Below are positions 55,582-64,000 of a DNA stretch of 64,000 nucleotides, in pieces. Origin of the DNA: Stenomitos frigidus ULC18. GTDB taxonomy: Bacteria > Cyanobacteriota > Cyanobacteriia > Leptolyngbyales > Leptolyngbyaceae. The stretch covers positions 49,039 through 113,038 of the forward strand of contig NZ_PVWK01000062.1 in NCBI RefSeq assembly GCF_003003795.1, in the 5' to 3' direction. Made by a program: the position numbers and the translations under genes. The notes under the pieces were generated by a model. The model searched no databases. It was not told the origin of the DNA and was given only the letters and a program-made list of their open reading frames with translations. The stretch's first letter is position 1. Each line of letters opens with the position of its first letter.

Positions 55582-56388
55582 ATGAGTCGCATTATTGTTG
55601 TTACATCTGGCAAGGGAGGCGTGGGTAAAACTACTACCACCGCCAACCTGAGCATGACGCTAGCGCGGCGAGGTCGTAAGGTTGCTGTAGTGGATGCCGA
55701 TTTTGGTCTTCGCAACCTGGATTTACTCCTGGGCTTAGAAAATCGCGTTGTCTATACTGCCATTGATGTTTTGTCGGGTCAGTGCCGTTTAGAGCAGGCA
55801 CTTGTGAAAGATAAGCGACAGCCTAATTTAGTCTTGCTACCAGCGGCACAAAACCGGACTAAAGATGCCGTTAACCCTGACCAGATGAAGCAACTGGTGA
55901 CGACGCTGGCACAAACCTATGAATATGTGTTTGTTGATTGTCCTGCAGGTATTGAGATGGGGTTTCAGAATGCGATCGCCGCTGCGAAAGAAGCCATCAT
56001 TGTGACCACGCCAGAAATCGCTGCTGTGCGTGACGCCGATCGCGTCGTTGGGTTGCTCGAAGCCAGTAACATCAAGAAAATTCAGCTAGTCGTCAACCGT
56101 ATCCGCCCTGCGATGGTGCAAGCAAACGACATGATGACAGTTGAGGATGTGCAAGAAATTCTGGCGATTCCTCTCATTGGTGTGGTGCCTGACGATGAGC
56201 GGGTCATTGTCTCCACCAATAAAGGTGAGCCATTGGTGCTGTCAGAAACGCCGTCTCTTGCAGGGAGTGCCTTCAACAATATTGCTCGAAGGCTCGAAGG
56301 CGAAAAAGTCGAGTTTCTCGATTTGACCGTTAACAATGACAGCTTCTTTGACAAGCTCCGCAAAGTTTTGAATAAGAAGATTTTTTAG
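55582..56388 (+). CDS. minD: Septum site-determining ATPase MinD
   Basis: 268 residues from ATG 55582 (MSRIIVVTSGKGGVGKTTTT). Deviant Walker A KGGVGKTTT, DADFGLRNLDLLLGLE, DCPAGIEMGF and a C-terminal amphipathic membrane-targeting helix (DNDSFFDKLRKVL after LTVN). MinD carries MinC to the membrane and cycles with MinE. It lies 167 bp upstream of minE, a spacer rich in GTGAGAGGT and AACTCAAAAC repeats. Confidence 0.96.
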   Translation: MSRIIVVTSGKGGVGKTTTTANLSMTLARRGRKVAVVDADFGLRNLDLLLGLENRVVYTAIDVLSGQCRLEQALVKDKRQPNLVLLPAAQNRTKDAVNPDQMKQLVTTLAQTYEYVFVDCPAGIEMGFQNAIAAAKEAIIVTTPEIAAVRDADRVVGLLEASNIKKIQLVVNRIRPAMVQANDMMTVEDVQEILAIPLIGVVPDDERVIVSTNKGEPLVLSETPSLAGSAFNNIARRLEGEKVEFLDLTVNNDSFFDKLRKVLNKKIF

Positions 56389-56395
56389 TAGAAGT

Positions 56396-56545
56396 GAGAG
56401 GTGGGAGGTGAGAGGTGAGAGGGGTCAGAATCAACTCAAAGCTTAGAACTCAAAACTTTTCCTTCCTCATCCTTAATCCCTCCTCTCGTTCTTCCAACTC
56501 AAAACTTTTCCTTACCCCTCACTCCTTACTCCTCACCTCCCTACC
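56396..56545. repeat. GTGAGAGGTG / AACTCAAAAC repeats between minD and minE
   Basis: GGTGAGAGGTGAGAGG-type units and two AACTCAAAACTTTTCCTT units. These are the same classes as the intergenic arrays near 9.8 and 10.9 kb and inside mutS2. Confidence 0.7.
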
Positions 56546-56555
56546 CCCTTGCTCC

Positions 56556-56897
56556 ATGTTGATTGAACTTCTTGAACGCCTGTTTGCTCGTCCCGGTGAC
56601 AACAGCCGCAACCAAGTGAAAAACCGTCTGAAGCTGGTTTTGGCGCACGATCGCACCGATATTCCGCCTCAAGCGCTAGAAGCGATGCGAAAGGAAATTC
56701 TTGAAGTGGTCTCTCGCTATGTGGAGCTTGATACGGAAGGCATGGAGTTTGCGCTCGAAAACAGCGATCGTACGACTGCACTGATTGCCAATTTGCCCAT
56801 TCGTCGCGTTCGGCCCACACCTGAGCCACTGCCAACTCAGCTAGTTGAGCTGACCAAAACTGAAACTACGACCACAGAATCCATCGCTTTAGAGTAG
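56556..56897 (+). CDS. minE: Cell division topological specificity factor MinE
   Basis: 113 residues from ATG 56556 ([20 protein letters not shown]). The anti-MinCD helix region ([15 protein letters not shown]) and the dimerisation domain ([31 protein letters not shown]) are complete. MinE activates MinD ATPase and releases it from the membrane. A Thr/Glu-rich tail of about 25 residues extends beyond the usual end. The upstream frame to 56415 is translated repeat DNA. Confidence 0.95.
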   Translation: MLIELLERLFARPGDNSRNQVKNRLKLVLAHDRTDIPPQALEAMRKEILEVVSRYVELDTEGMEFALENSDRTTALIANLPIRRVRPTPEPLPTQLVELTKTETTTTESIALE

Positions 56898-56947
56898 GGT
56901 CATCGCAGTGCAATGCCCCTACTCCCTACTCTCCACTCCCTTTTCCC

Positions 56948-57814
56948 GTGATCACTGGCAAAACTAAGCTATTAGGTGTCATCGGTGCACCGATCGCTCA
57001 TTCTCTGTCGCCCATCATGCATAATGCGGCGATCGCTCATCTTGGTTTAGACTACGTTTATCTACCGTTTTTGGTGCAACCAGAGCACCTTCAGCAAGCG
57101 ATCGATGGCTTTGCTGCTATTGGCTTGCAGGGCTTTAATATCACTATTCCCCACAAGCAAGCGATCGTCCCTTTGCTGACGGAGGTAACGCCGACCGCTC
57201 AGGCGATTGGTGCTGTTAACACTGTATGGCGTACGGAAAACGGCTGGAGTGGCACCAACACCGATGTCGCTGGTTTCCTAAAGCCACTCCAAGACGAACC
57301 GCGCGATTGGAGCCAGACGACAGCCGTTATTTTAGGCAACGGTGGTGCGGCCAGAGCAGTCGTCGCAGGCTGTGCGCAACTGGGCTGTGCTGCTATTCAG
57401 GTGGTCGGGCGCGATGCTCACAAGCTAGACGCCTTTCTGCACAGTTGGGTTGGCTCCTCTCTTGGCGTCAATCTACAAGTTCACACCTGGACGCATTTGC
57501 GGAACCTTTTGCCTCACGCTGGGTTGCTCGTTAATACAACACCGATTGGTATGTCGCCTCACATCGAACGATCGCCACTCAGCCCAGAAGAGGCTGACCT
57601 TCTGGTGCCCACGCTCATCGCCTACGACCTGATCTATACCCCCAATCCCACCGTTTTTCTGCAACAGGCAACCGATCGGGGCGCGATCGCGATCGACGGC
57701 TTAGAAATGCTGGTGCAGCAAGGTGCTGCCGCCTTAGAAATCTGGCTACAGCAGCATGTTCCAGTCGATGTCATGCGGCGATCGCTCCAACAGCACCTGG
57801 GTTTAGGCTCATAG
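56948..57814 (+). CDS. aroE: Shikimate dehydrogenase
   Basis: AroE reduces 3-dehydroshikimate to shikimate with NADPH in the aromatic amino-acid pathway. 288 residues from GTG 56948 (MITGKTKLLGVIGAPIAHSL). Shikimate-site motif SLSPIMHNAAI, catalytic Lys in GFNITIPHKQAIVPL, NTVWRTENGWSGTNTDVAGF, and NADP loop VILGNGGAARAVV with VGRD. All key residues are present. It lies 50 bp after minE on the same strand. Confidence 0.95.
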   Translation: MITGKTKLLGVIGAPIAHSLSPIMHNAAIAHLGLDYVYLPFLVQPEHLQQAIDGFAAIGLQGFNITIPHKQAIVPLLTEVTPTAQAIGAVNTVWRTENGWSGTNTDVAGFLKPLQDEPRDWSQTTAVILGNGGAARAVVAGCAQLGCAAIQVVGRDAHKLDAFLHSWVGSSLGVNLQVHTWTHLRNLLPHAGLLVNTTPIGMSPHIERSPLSPEEADLLVPTLIAYDLIYTPNPTVFLQQATDRGAIAIDGLEMLVQQGAAALEIWLQQHVPVDVMRRSLQQHLGLGS

Positions 57815-57819
57815 TCTCC

Positions 57820-58620
57820 TCAAAAGCCCTTCAATCCCGCATCGCCAACGCCTGTAAACATAATCCACGACAGGAAAAAGTCGGAAATAATAATCGCAAG
57901 GATGCTCGTGACCACAGAGGTCGTGGTCGATTGACCAACGCCCTTTGCACCGCCGCTGGTCGTTAAACCCCAGCTACAGCCGATGATCGCGATCAACGCA
58001 CCGAAGATCACCCCCTTAATGGGCCCTGCGCAGATATCCCACACGCTCATCAGGTCGTGGGCAGACGAGAGAAACACACTGGTGGGCATATCGTACATTT
58101 GGCTGGCAATGAGTACACCGCCAGCCATACCCGTAAAAAAAGAGAGGATGGCTAATCCCGGTAGCATCATAATGCAGGCAACCACGCGTGGCACCACCAG
58201 GTAATCGACCGGATCGGTTTTCAACATGTAAAGGGCATCAATTTGCTCAGAAACCCGCATGGTACCGAGTTCTGCTGCAAAGGCAGAACCCACACGTCCT
58301 GCAACGACAACAGCGGTCAAAATGGGCGAGAGTTCACGGGAGAGCGCGATCGCCAAAATCCCCCCCACAGCCGACCCTGCTCCTAAGCGCAGGAATTCTC
58401 GCGACACTTGAATAGTAAAGACCATGCCAATAAAGGCAGCCGTGATCAAAACAATAGACAGCGATTGCGGACCCACAATTTTCATTTGTTCAATCGTGTT
58501 GCGGCGATCGATTTTACCTGTCAGCACATGATAGACGACCCGTCCACCCAGCAACACCGCTGCTTTCAGCCGTTGGTTCCATGCTTCCCAAGACGAGAGC
58601 GTGTCATTCATCGGAAACAC
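57820..58620 (-). CDS. MlaE/YrbE-family ABC transporter permease
   Basis: A 266-residue permease of the lipid-transport (Mla) type ABC system: GPQSLSIVLITAAFIGMVFT, LSRELSPILTAVVVAGRVGS and AFAAELGTMRVSEQIDAL, the EQIDAL motif being the ATPase-contact coupling helix. In cyanobacteria and plastids (TGD1 homologue) this system moves phospholipid or galactolipid precursors between membranes. The ATPase and MCE partner genes are not next to it here. It is convergent with aroE. Confidence 0.92.
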   Translation of the reverse strand: MFPMNDTLSSWEAWNQRLKAAVLLGGRVVYHVLTGKIDRRNTIEQMKIVGPQSLSIVLITAAFIGMVFTIQVSREFLRLGAGSAVGGILAIALSRELSPILTAVVVAGRVGSAFAAELGTMRVSEQIDALYMLKTDPVDYLVVPRVVACIMMLPGLAILSFFTGMAGGVLIASQMYDMPTSVFLSSAHDLMSVWDICAGPIKGVIFGALIAIIGCSWGLTTSGGAKGVGQSTTTSVVTSILAIIISDFFLSWIMFTGVGDAGLKGF

Positions 58621-58707
58621 CAGTAAAAATTATCTGAATCATACTCTCTACCCGCTTCCAGTGAGACGAGTGAGGAAAGACACTCAACTCACTACTACTA
58701 CAGCCTC

Positions 58708-59472
58708 TTACCACAGCACAGAAGGAAGCGGCTGCTGGCTGCTGATATAGGTTTGATAGCCATTGTTATAGCCGTTAGTGTAAGCTCGCTGTTCGGCATT
58801 ATTGACCAAGCCTAGAAGAGTAATACCCCGATTTGTATCTTGTGGAAAATTGGATTGAGCATCGTTGTAACCGTCGTTGTAGCCTTGTTGCCTGACTTGA
58901 GCAAGCTGCTGAGGAGGAAGAGTCGGCGCGGGTGTTGGTGACGGCTGCCGTTGATAGCCATTGTTATAAGCGGTGGTGTAAATGCGGATTTCAGTGGGAT
59001 CTGTTAGCCCTAGGGCTGTAATGCCCTGGCCTGGGTTAGCATCAAAACCAGACTGTGCAGTACTCAAGCCATCCTGGCGACCGCGCCGCTGTAGTTCAGC
59101 TTTACGATCGGGTGAAATTGATCCTGTCGGTGGCGGTGGCGGCGAAATTGTGGTCACTGAATCGTAACCACGATAATATTCTTGCCGATAGATTTGTTGG
59201 TCGGCGGCTGAAAAGCCTAACTGCGGGAGCCATCGATCGGGATTACGCGGATCGCTTATGGTCGCGTCTCCATAACCATCGCTATAGCCTCTCGACGCGG
59301 GTGTTTCACCGGCTGCTAAACGCTGAGATGTCGCTGTTGGTGCAGTCGTTTTTTGAGCCGTGTTGAAGCTCGCACTTCGCGGCGAGTTCCCAGCGGGTGA
59401 GGTGGCGATCGGAGTACTGCAACCAGAGACGAGGCAGAGCGCAAACGAGAGAACGGCAATCCTGATCAACAT
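58708..59472 (-). CDS. Lipoprotein with GYxDGY repeats
   Basis: 254 residues from ATG 59472, chosen because AAAGGAACTA lies just upstream and MLIRIAVLSFALCLVSGC is a lipoprotein signal with lipobox LVSGC. The mature part has three copies of a module reading GYSDGYGDATISDPRNPDRW, then LGLTDPTEIRIYTTAYNNGY-type text (also GYNDGYNDAQSNFPQDTNRG). The modules are Tyr/Asp/Asn-rich and separated by Pro-rich linkers. Function unknown; an envelope structural or binding role is likely. Confidence 0.85.
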   Translation of the reverse strand: MLIRIAVLSFALCLVSGCSTPIATSPAGNSPRSASFNTAQKTTAPTATSQRLAAGETPASRGYSDGYGDATISDPRNPDRWLPQLGFSAADQQIYRQEYYRGYDSVTTISPPPPPTGSISPDRKAELQRRGRQDGLSTAQSGFDANPGQGITALGLTDPTEIRIYTTAYNNGYQRQPSPTPAPTLPPQQLAQVRQQGYNDGYNDAQSNFPQDTNRGITLLGLVNNAEQRAYTNGYNNGYQTYISSQQPLPSVLW

Positions 59473-59698
59473 TAGTTCCTTTGATGGGTCATTTAAGCAG
59501 CCCAACCCTGGAGCGAAAGGGAGCGCACTACCTAAAGTGGCGGCACTGTTAGTTCCAAAGTCTCAGAATCGACAATCAAATCAAGATTGCAAATCCTTTA
59601 ATGCTTATATATTCCACTAAGCAAGCATTTTTTGAACGAAAATTTTGCGGTTTGCACGATCGCTCAGCACCAAAAAGCCTAAAACGAATGATCGCACG

Positions 59699-60001
59699 TC
59701 AATGCAATAGATTTGGAGCCGCTTGTTTCACCAGATCAAAAAGGCCATCCGCAATAAACTGAACGGCGATCGCCAGCATAAAAAAGCCCAGCACTCGATT
59801 AAGCGCACCTAATCCATGGCTGCCAGCCCGTTTTGCTAACGGCTCTCCCAAAATGAGACAGAGATACAACATCAAACCCAGCAGCACAATGCCAAAAAGA
59901 CAACCGATGTAGTCACCCATCTCAGTTGTGCGTTCGGACATGCCAATGACTACCCCGATCGCACCAGGCCCACTAATCAGGGGAAGGGCGTATGACTCCA
60001 C
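59699..60001 (-). pseudogene. MarC-family membrane protein, 5'-truncated
   Basis: The frame carries only the C-terminal half of a MarC/UPF0056 protein: PLISGPGAIGVVIGMSERTT (the middle signature), then LFGIVLLGLMLYLCLILGEP and the final TM pair RVLGFFMLAIAVQFIADGLF. MarC proteins have about 200 residues and six TM segments; the first 90-100 residues are missing, and upstream DNA does not supply them in any minus-strand frame. The ATG at 60001 is probably not a real start. Confidence 0.7.
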
Positions 60002-60051
60002 TAATCACCATGTCTATACAGGCAAAGCCTTGTCGCTACACTACACGCTTT

Positions 60052-60291
60052 TTACGTCCAATCGTAAACAACCTCTCCGCTCGCAACCTTCTCGTGAATC
60101 AGTTCCCGGACTAAATCCAGCTCTTCCGCGCTGACCTTGCCATTGGACCAAATGATGGCTTTGATCGTTTGCATTTCCTGAGCGGTCAATTTACCATCTG
60201 CGATCGCTCGTTCGATCGTACTTCTCAGCTTTTCCAGGTGTTTAGCATCGTCAAGTGGGTGTGCGGGCTTGTTGGAGTATTCAGTTTCCAT
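60052..60291 (-). CDS. Small acidic hypothetical protein (79 aa)
   Basis: METEYSNKPAHPLDDAKHLE followed by helical text (LEKLRSTIERAIADGKLTAQ then EMQTIKAIIWSNGKVSAEEL) with the look of a TerB-like or EF-hand-free helical bundle fragment. The start is well supported: CTTAGGAGGAACTGCAC precedes the ATG. Soluble. Homologues of this kind are frequent in cyanobacteria; the role is unknown. Confidence 0.75.
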   Translation of the reverse strand: METEYSNKPAHPLDDAKHLEKLRSTIERAIADGKLTAQEMQTIKAIIWSNGKVSAEELDLVRELIHEKVASGEVVYDWT

Positions 60292-60640
60292 GTGCAGTTC
60301 CTCCTAAGACAGGGAGCGTGAGGCATTGATCGTGATCATAAACGTCCTGTCTTCATACTGGTATACCGTTTTCAGCAAGGTTTCAGGCATTTCCGCTATC
60401 AGCGGTTAGCTATCAGCTATCAGCCATCAGCTATCAGCGGTCAGCTATCAGCGGTCAGTTATCAGCGGTCAGCGGTCAGTGGTCAGCAACCGACTATAAA
60501 ACAGAGCTGTCCGCTGCTCGTACCTCCCGCCTCCTGTCTCCTGCCTTCTCTCCACAATCCGTACCACAGACGACATCATTGTGCCCACTCTACAGATAAT
60601 GATGGAACATCTACATCGCTTTATTGCCGGCTAAGCTCCC
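60292..60640. other. Intergenic region with heptamer array
   Basis: The middle (60392-60486) is an array of TCAGCTATCAGCGG-type units; the rest holds no recognisable gene. The copper amine oxidase gene starts at 60641 behind GGCTAAGCTCCC, without a clear Shine-Dalgarno. Confidence 0.5.
60392..60486. repeat. Heptamer array (AGCTATC / AGCGGTC units)
   Basis: At least twelve 7-bp units alternate AGCTATC and AGCGGTC, the same repeat family as at 1700, 9860 and 10830. There are no spacers of CRISPR type. Confidence 0.85.
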
Positions 60641-62575
60641 ATGACTATCTCTCCCTCGATCGCACCCAATAGCACTCAACCCGTGCTTCATCCGCTTGAA
60701 CCGCTGACACCCGAGGAAGTGCAAACAGCTGTGGCAATTGTGCGATCGGAACGTCATCTGAGCCAGCAGTTTCGCTTCCCGACGGTCACTTTGAACGAGC
60801 CACCAAAAAGCGTTGTACTCAGCTTCAAGCCGGGTGATTCTGTGCCGCGTGAAGTGTTTCTGGTGCTGTTGGACAACGAAACAGGCAAAACGTATGAGGC
60901 GATCGTGGATCTCAACCAGAAAACTGTTCGCTCCTGGCAGCACATCCCAGACGTACAGCCAAATATTATGGCGGATGAGTTGGCAGAATGTGAGATCGCC
61001 GTTAAAGCCCATCCAGAGTTTCAGGCTGCCCTGGCAAAACGGGGCATTACCAATCTGTCGTTAGTGGTCATCGATCCCTGGGCGATCGGTCACTTTGGGT
61101 TTGCCGACGAAATGGGTCAGCGGCTATCACGCTGCATCTGTTATCTCCGGGCAGTGGCAAATGGTAACTTTTACTCATGTCCGATCGATGGTTTAGTGCC
61201 CGTCGTCGACCTGAATAAAATGCAGGTTCTACGCATTGACGATCTGGGCATAATGCCTGTACCCCCTGATCCGGGCGAATATGCCCCTGCCTTTATCCCC
61301 AAATGGCGTGATGACATCAAACCTTTGAACATCACGCAGCCTGAGGGCGCTAGCTTTGAGGTCAATGGACACCATATTCGCTGGCAGAAGTGGCAGATGC
61401 GGCTTGGGTTTACGCCACGTGAAGGTCTGGTGCTCTATACCGTGAGCTACGACGATGACGGCAACGTGCGCCCGATTATGTACCGGGCATCGATGGCAGA
61501 GATGGTGGTGCCCTATGGCGATCCCCGCCCCCAGCACTACCGCAAAAATGCCTTTGATCTGGGCGAACATGGTGTGGGCTTGCTGGCAAACTCACTCAAG
61601 CTGGGCTGCGATTGCCTGGGCGAAATTTATTATTTTGACGCCGTCCTTACGGACAGTCGCGGTGAGGTTGCCATTACCGAAAATGCCGTTTGCTTGCACG
61701 AAGAAGATTACGGCATGTTGTGGAAGCATACCGACTGGCGCTTGGATGCGGTCGAAGTTCGACGATCGCGCCGCTTAGTCCTGTCCTTTATTGCCACGGT
61801 TGATAACTATGAGTACGGCTTTTTCTGGTACTTTTACCAGGACGGCACCATTCAATACGAAATCAAGCTCACGGGCATTTTGCTCTGTGGTGCGCTCGGT
61901 GACAACGCCAAATACGGCACGATCGTCGCTCCAGAACTCAACGCCCTCAACCATCAGCACTTTTTCAACATGCGGCTGGATATGGACATTGACGGTCAGC
62001 CCAACTCTGTTTACGAAGTGAATACCCACGCCGAACCAATGGGAGAAAGCAATCCCTATGGGAACGCCTTCTATGCTGAATCAACGCTATTAGCCACCGA
62101 GCAAGCGGCTCAACGCATTGTTGATCCCCTGGCTGGACGCTATTGGAAAGTCGTCAATCCAAATGTCCACAACCGTCTGGGTCAACCCGTCGGTTACAAG
62201 CTGATTCCGGGCGATACCATTCTGCCGTTTGCCCATCCCGAATCGCCGATTCTTAAGCGGGCAGGCTTTATGACCAAGCATTTGTGGGTTACACCGTATC
62301 ATGCCGATGAGCGCTATCCCGCTGGTAAATACCCCAACCAGCACCCCGGTGGTGAAGGGTTGCCGAAATGGACGCAAGCCGACCGTGCGATCGACAATAC
62401 TGATGTCGTCGTCTGGTACACGTTCGGACACCATCACATCCCTCGCCCAGAAGATTGGCCTGTAATGCCCACTGCCTACAGCGGTTTCACCTTAAAGCCG
62501 ATCGGCTTTTTTGCTGCCAGCCCTGCTCTGGATGTGCCACCAAGTCAACCCAAAACGGGGCATTGCCACAGCTGA
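60641..62575 (+). CDS. Copper amine oxidase (primary-amine oxidase)
   Basis: 644 residues. The topaquinone-forming motif is DNYEYGF (Tyr in Asn-Tyr-Glu-Tyr), the catalytic base Asp is in KNAFDLGEHGVGLLAN, and the copper His ligands are HQH in ALNHQHFFNMRLDMDIDG and the His in FGHHHIPRPEDWPVMP. The enzyme oxidises primary amines to aldehydes, releasing ammonium and H2O2. No signal peptide is visible (MTISPSIAPNSTQPVLHP is soluble), so it may be cytoplasmic, which differs from periplasmic E. coli TynA. Single gene. Confidence 0.94.
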   Translation: MTISPSIAPNSTQPVLHPLEPLTPEEVQTAVAIVRSERHLSQQFRFPTVTLNEPPKSVVLSFKPGDSVPREVFLVLLDNETGKTYEAIVDLNQKTVRSWQHIPDVQPNIMADELAECEIAVKAHPEFQAALAKRGITNLSLVVIDPWAIGHFGFADEMGQRLSRCICYLRAVANGNFYSCPIDGLVPVVDLNKMQVLRIDDLGIMPVPPDPGEYAPAFIPKWRDDIKPLNITQPEGASFEVNGHHIRWQKWQMRLGFTPREGLVLYTVSYDDDGNVRPIMYRASMAEMVVPYGDPRPQHYRKNAFDLGEHGVGLLANSLKLGCDCLGEIYYFDAVLTDSRGEVAITENAVCLHEEDYGMLWKHTDWRLDAVEVRRSRRLVLSFIATVDNYEYGFFWYFYQDGTIQYEIKLTGILLCGALGDNAKYGTIVAPELNALNHQHFFNMRLDMDIDGQPNSVYEVNTHAEPMGESNPYGNAFYAESTLLATEQAAQRIVDPLAGRYWKVVNPNVHNRLGQPVGYKLIPGDTILPFAHPESPILKRAGFMTKHLWVTPYHADERYPAGKYPNQHPGGEGLPKWTQADRAIDNTDVVVWYTFGHHHIPRPEDWPVMPTAYSGFTLKPIGFFAASPALDVPPSQPKTGHCHS

Positions 62576-62602
62576 CTATTTGTAGGAGCTTTACCTGTAA
62601 CG

Positions 62603-63622
62603 TCATTGCTGATAGTAAATCGGCGATCGTGCGGTTGAGAGTGAGGGCGCGATCTTTGATTCTGGGAGCGTTGAAAGCTGTCGCCCACCATCACGCGGCA
62701 GCAAAAATTCAACAAACCGCTGAATGGCTCTTAAGTACGATTGTGCTCCCGGTTGATAAAGCCTAACGTGCTCAGCACCAGCGATAAAAAAGAGTTGTTT
62801 GGGAGGAGGAGCAGCAGCATACAGCCGTTGGCTCATTTCAGGCGGAATTACGGAATCAGCCGTTCCATGCAAAAACAAAATAGGAATGCGGAGCGATCGC
62901 ACTTTAGAGAGCGAATCAAAGCGTTCTGTTAGCAGCCAATTCACAGGAAAGAAACGCAAAAACTGCCTACGCTCAACGACCTCAGACATTGATGTGAAGG
63001 AACTTTGCATAATTAACCCTTCTGCTTCAGGGTGCCTCACAGCCAGATCTAACGCGATCGCGCCTCCTAAAGACTCGCCATACAGCAAAATTTGCTCAGG
63101 CGGTAGATGACGGATCTCGCGAAGGTAAGACCAGGCAGCCTGACTGTCCTCATAAACTTGAGGCTCGGAAGGGAACAATCCTTCACTACGGCCATACCCC
63201 CGGTAGTCAACAACGAATACAGAAAAGCCGAGTTGGTGAAAGGCGGCAACTCTCGCAAGGTAGTTATAATCGCCCATGTTGCGGCCAACGCCACAGAAAT
63301 ACAGCATGACGTTTGGAGCAGACAGCACATTCGCTGGTTCACCAGGGATCACAGCATAGCGATCGTGCTTAGAGGGTGAGGGTATCCACCAACCGTGTAG
63401 TCGGTCATGAGAGCCCGCGATCGGTATCCAGACATCCTCATACGGCAAGTTAAAAGCTGTTGCATTGGGCAGCATCGCCAGTTCAGGCTTCGGGCGATAG
63501 AGCAGGTAGCGTTGCCCCAAAAAGAGCAAAATACAGGTTGAGATGTAAGCGATCGTAACTGAGCTAACCACAAACAACAGTTGTTTCCGTCCGTAAAACC
63601 GACTGTTTCTGCTACTAATCAT
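62603..63622 (-). CDS. Membrane-anchored alpha/beta hydrolase
   Basis: 339 residues. One N-terminal TM (LLFVVSSVTIAYISTCILLF), then an alpha/beta-hydrolase fold: oxyanion region LYFCGVGRNMGDYNY, FVVDYRGYGRSEG, nucleophile elbow LLYGESLGGAIALDLA (GxSxG), acid LHGTADSVIPPEM, and His in AGAEHVRLYQPG. This resembles the BEM46/ABHD13-like group. The catalytic triad looks complete; the substrate is unknown. Confidence 0.9.
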   Translation of the reverse strand: MISSRNSRFYGRKQLLFVVSSVTIAYISTCILLFLGQRYLLYRPKPELAMLPNATAFNLPYEDVWIPIAGSHDRLHGWWIPSPSKHDRYAVIPGEPANVLSAPNVMLYFCGVGRNMGDYNYLARVAAFHQLGFSVFVVDYRGYGRSEGLFPSEPQVYEDSQAAWSYLREIRHLPPEQILLYGESLGGAIALDLAVRHPEAEGLIMQSSFTSMSEVVERRQFLRFFPVNWLLTERFDSLSKVRSLRIPILFLHGTADSVIPPEMSQRLYAAAPPPKQLFFIAGAEHVRLYQPGAQSYLRAIQRFVEFLLPRDGGRQLSTLPESKIAPSLSTARSPIYYQQ

Positions 63623-63680
63623 TGCGATCGTTCTGACGCCTAACCACTGTAACCCTCAATGTACTGTAACCTTCCATGCA

Positions 63681-63712
63681 AAAAGCGCTCCCTCATATGA
63701 GGGAGCGCTTTT
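63681..63712. terminator. Terminator hairpin downstream of psbA
   Basis: A perfect 32-bp palindrome, AAAAGCGCTCCCTCAT joined to its reverse complement, with T-runs at both ends. Reading from psbA (minus strand) it is a GC-rich stem with a U-tract, placed 34 bp after the stop codon. Confidence 0.85.
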
Positions 63713-63745
63713 CAATCAATCAATCAGACTTTCAAGCAGCCAGTA

Positions 63746-64000
<255 letters not shown>

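Overview
The window is chromosomal DNA from a cyanobacterium. The evidence is a psbA (photosystem II D1) 3' end at the right edge, pcyA (phycocyanobilin synthesis), a minC-minD-minE set, many GCGATCGC-type (HIP1) palindromes, and the intergenic heptamer repeats (GTCAGCG / GACCGCT units) typical of filamentous cyanobacteria. The species cannot be fixed from the sequence. Gene order is loose, with many single genes on both strands and few long operons.

Layout: 0-8.7 kb holds a 5'-truncated clan GH-A glycoside hydrolase, an internally deleted endonuclease III pseudogene, mutS2 (carrying repeat-derived in-frame inserts), a small unknown gene, an LRR-Roc-COR (ROCO) protein, a wrecked vapBC pair and an intact hicBA-type toxin-antitoxin pair. 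8.9-21.7 kb is mostly housekeeping: rsmI, a PfkB kinase bracketed by inverted repeats, a cysQ-type phosphatase, a methyltransferase, an IS630-type remnant, a secreted repeat protein, a large single-TM repeat protein, amt with a candidate NtcA box, and a UPF0182 membrane protein. 22-32 kb is an accessory region: a membrane TIR protein with an extracytoplasmic Cache-like sensor, broken genes, a nitroreductase, an ExoD-like protein, then a truncated TIR gene, a free-standing TIR protein, a KGG-type P-loop/TIR/AAA_35 fusion and a second AAA_35 ATPase that seems to have lost its WD40 half, with a 21-bp tandem repeat between the last two.

32-36 kb carries a small two-gene unit between direct repeats and an EmrA/EmrB-type efflux pair. 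36.9-43.9 kb is a hopanoid side-chain cluster (hpnJ, a DMT transporter, two hpnI-like glycosyltransferases, a diiron ferritin-like protein, hpnK). 44-54 kb has rlpA, a Crp/Fnr regulator, pcyA, a polysaccharide export pair, a lipoxygenase and a probable membrane pseudokinase. 54-64 kb has minCDE, aroE, an MlaE-type permease, a repeat lipoprotein, a truncated marC, a copper amine oxidase, an alpha/beta hydrolase and psbA.

The most interesting part is 26.3-31.9 kb. TIR domains, a ParA-like KGG ATPase and two AAA_35 STAND-like ATPases lie together on one strand. The left half (about 26.5-28.5 kb) is clearly AT-richer than the flanks, and the composition changes inside one open reading frame next to a duplicated TIR segment. 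This looks like modular assembly of a TIR-effector signalling or defence system. All functional statements rest on motif recognition by eye; no database search was possible.
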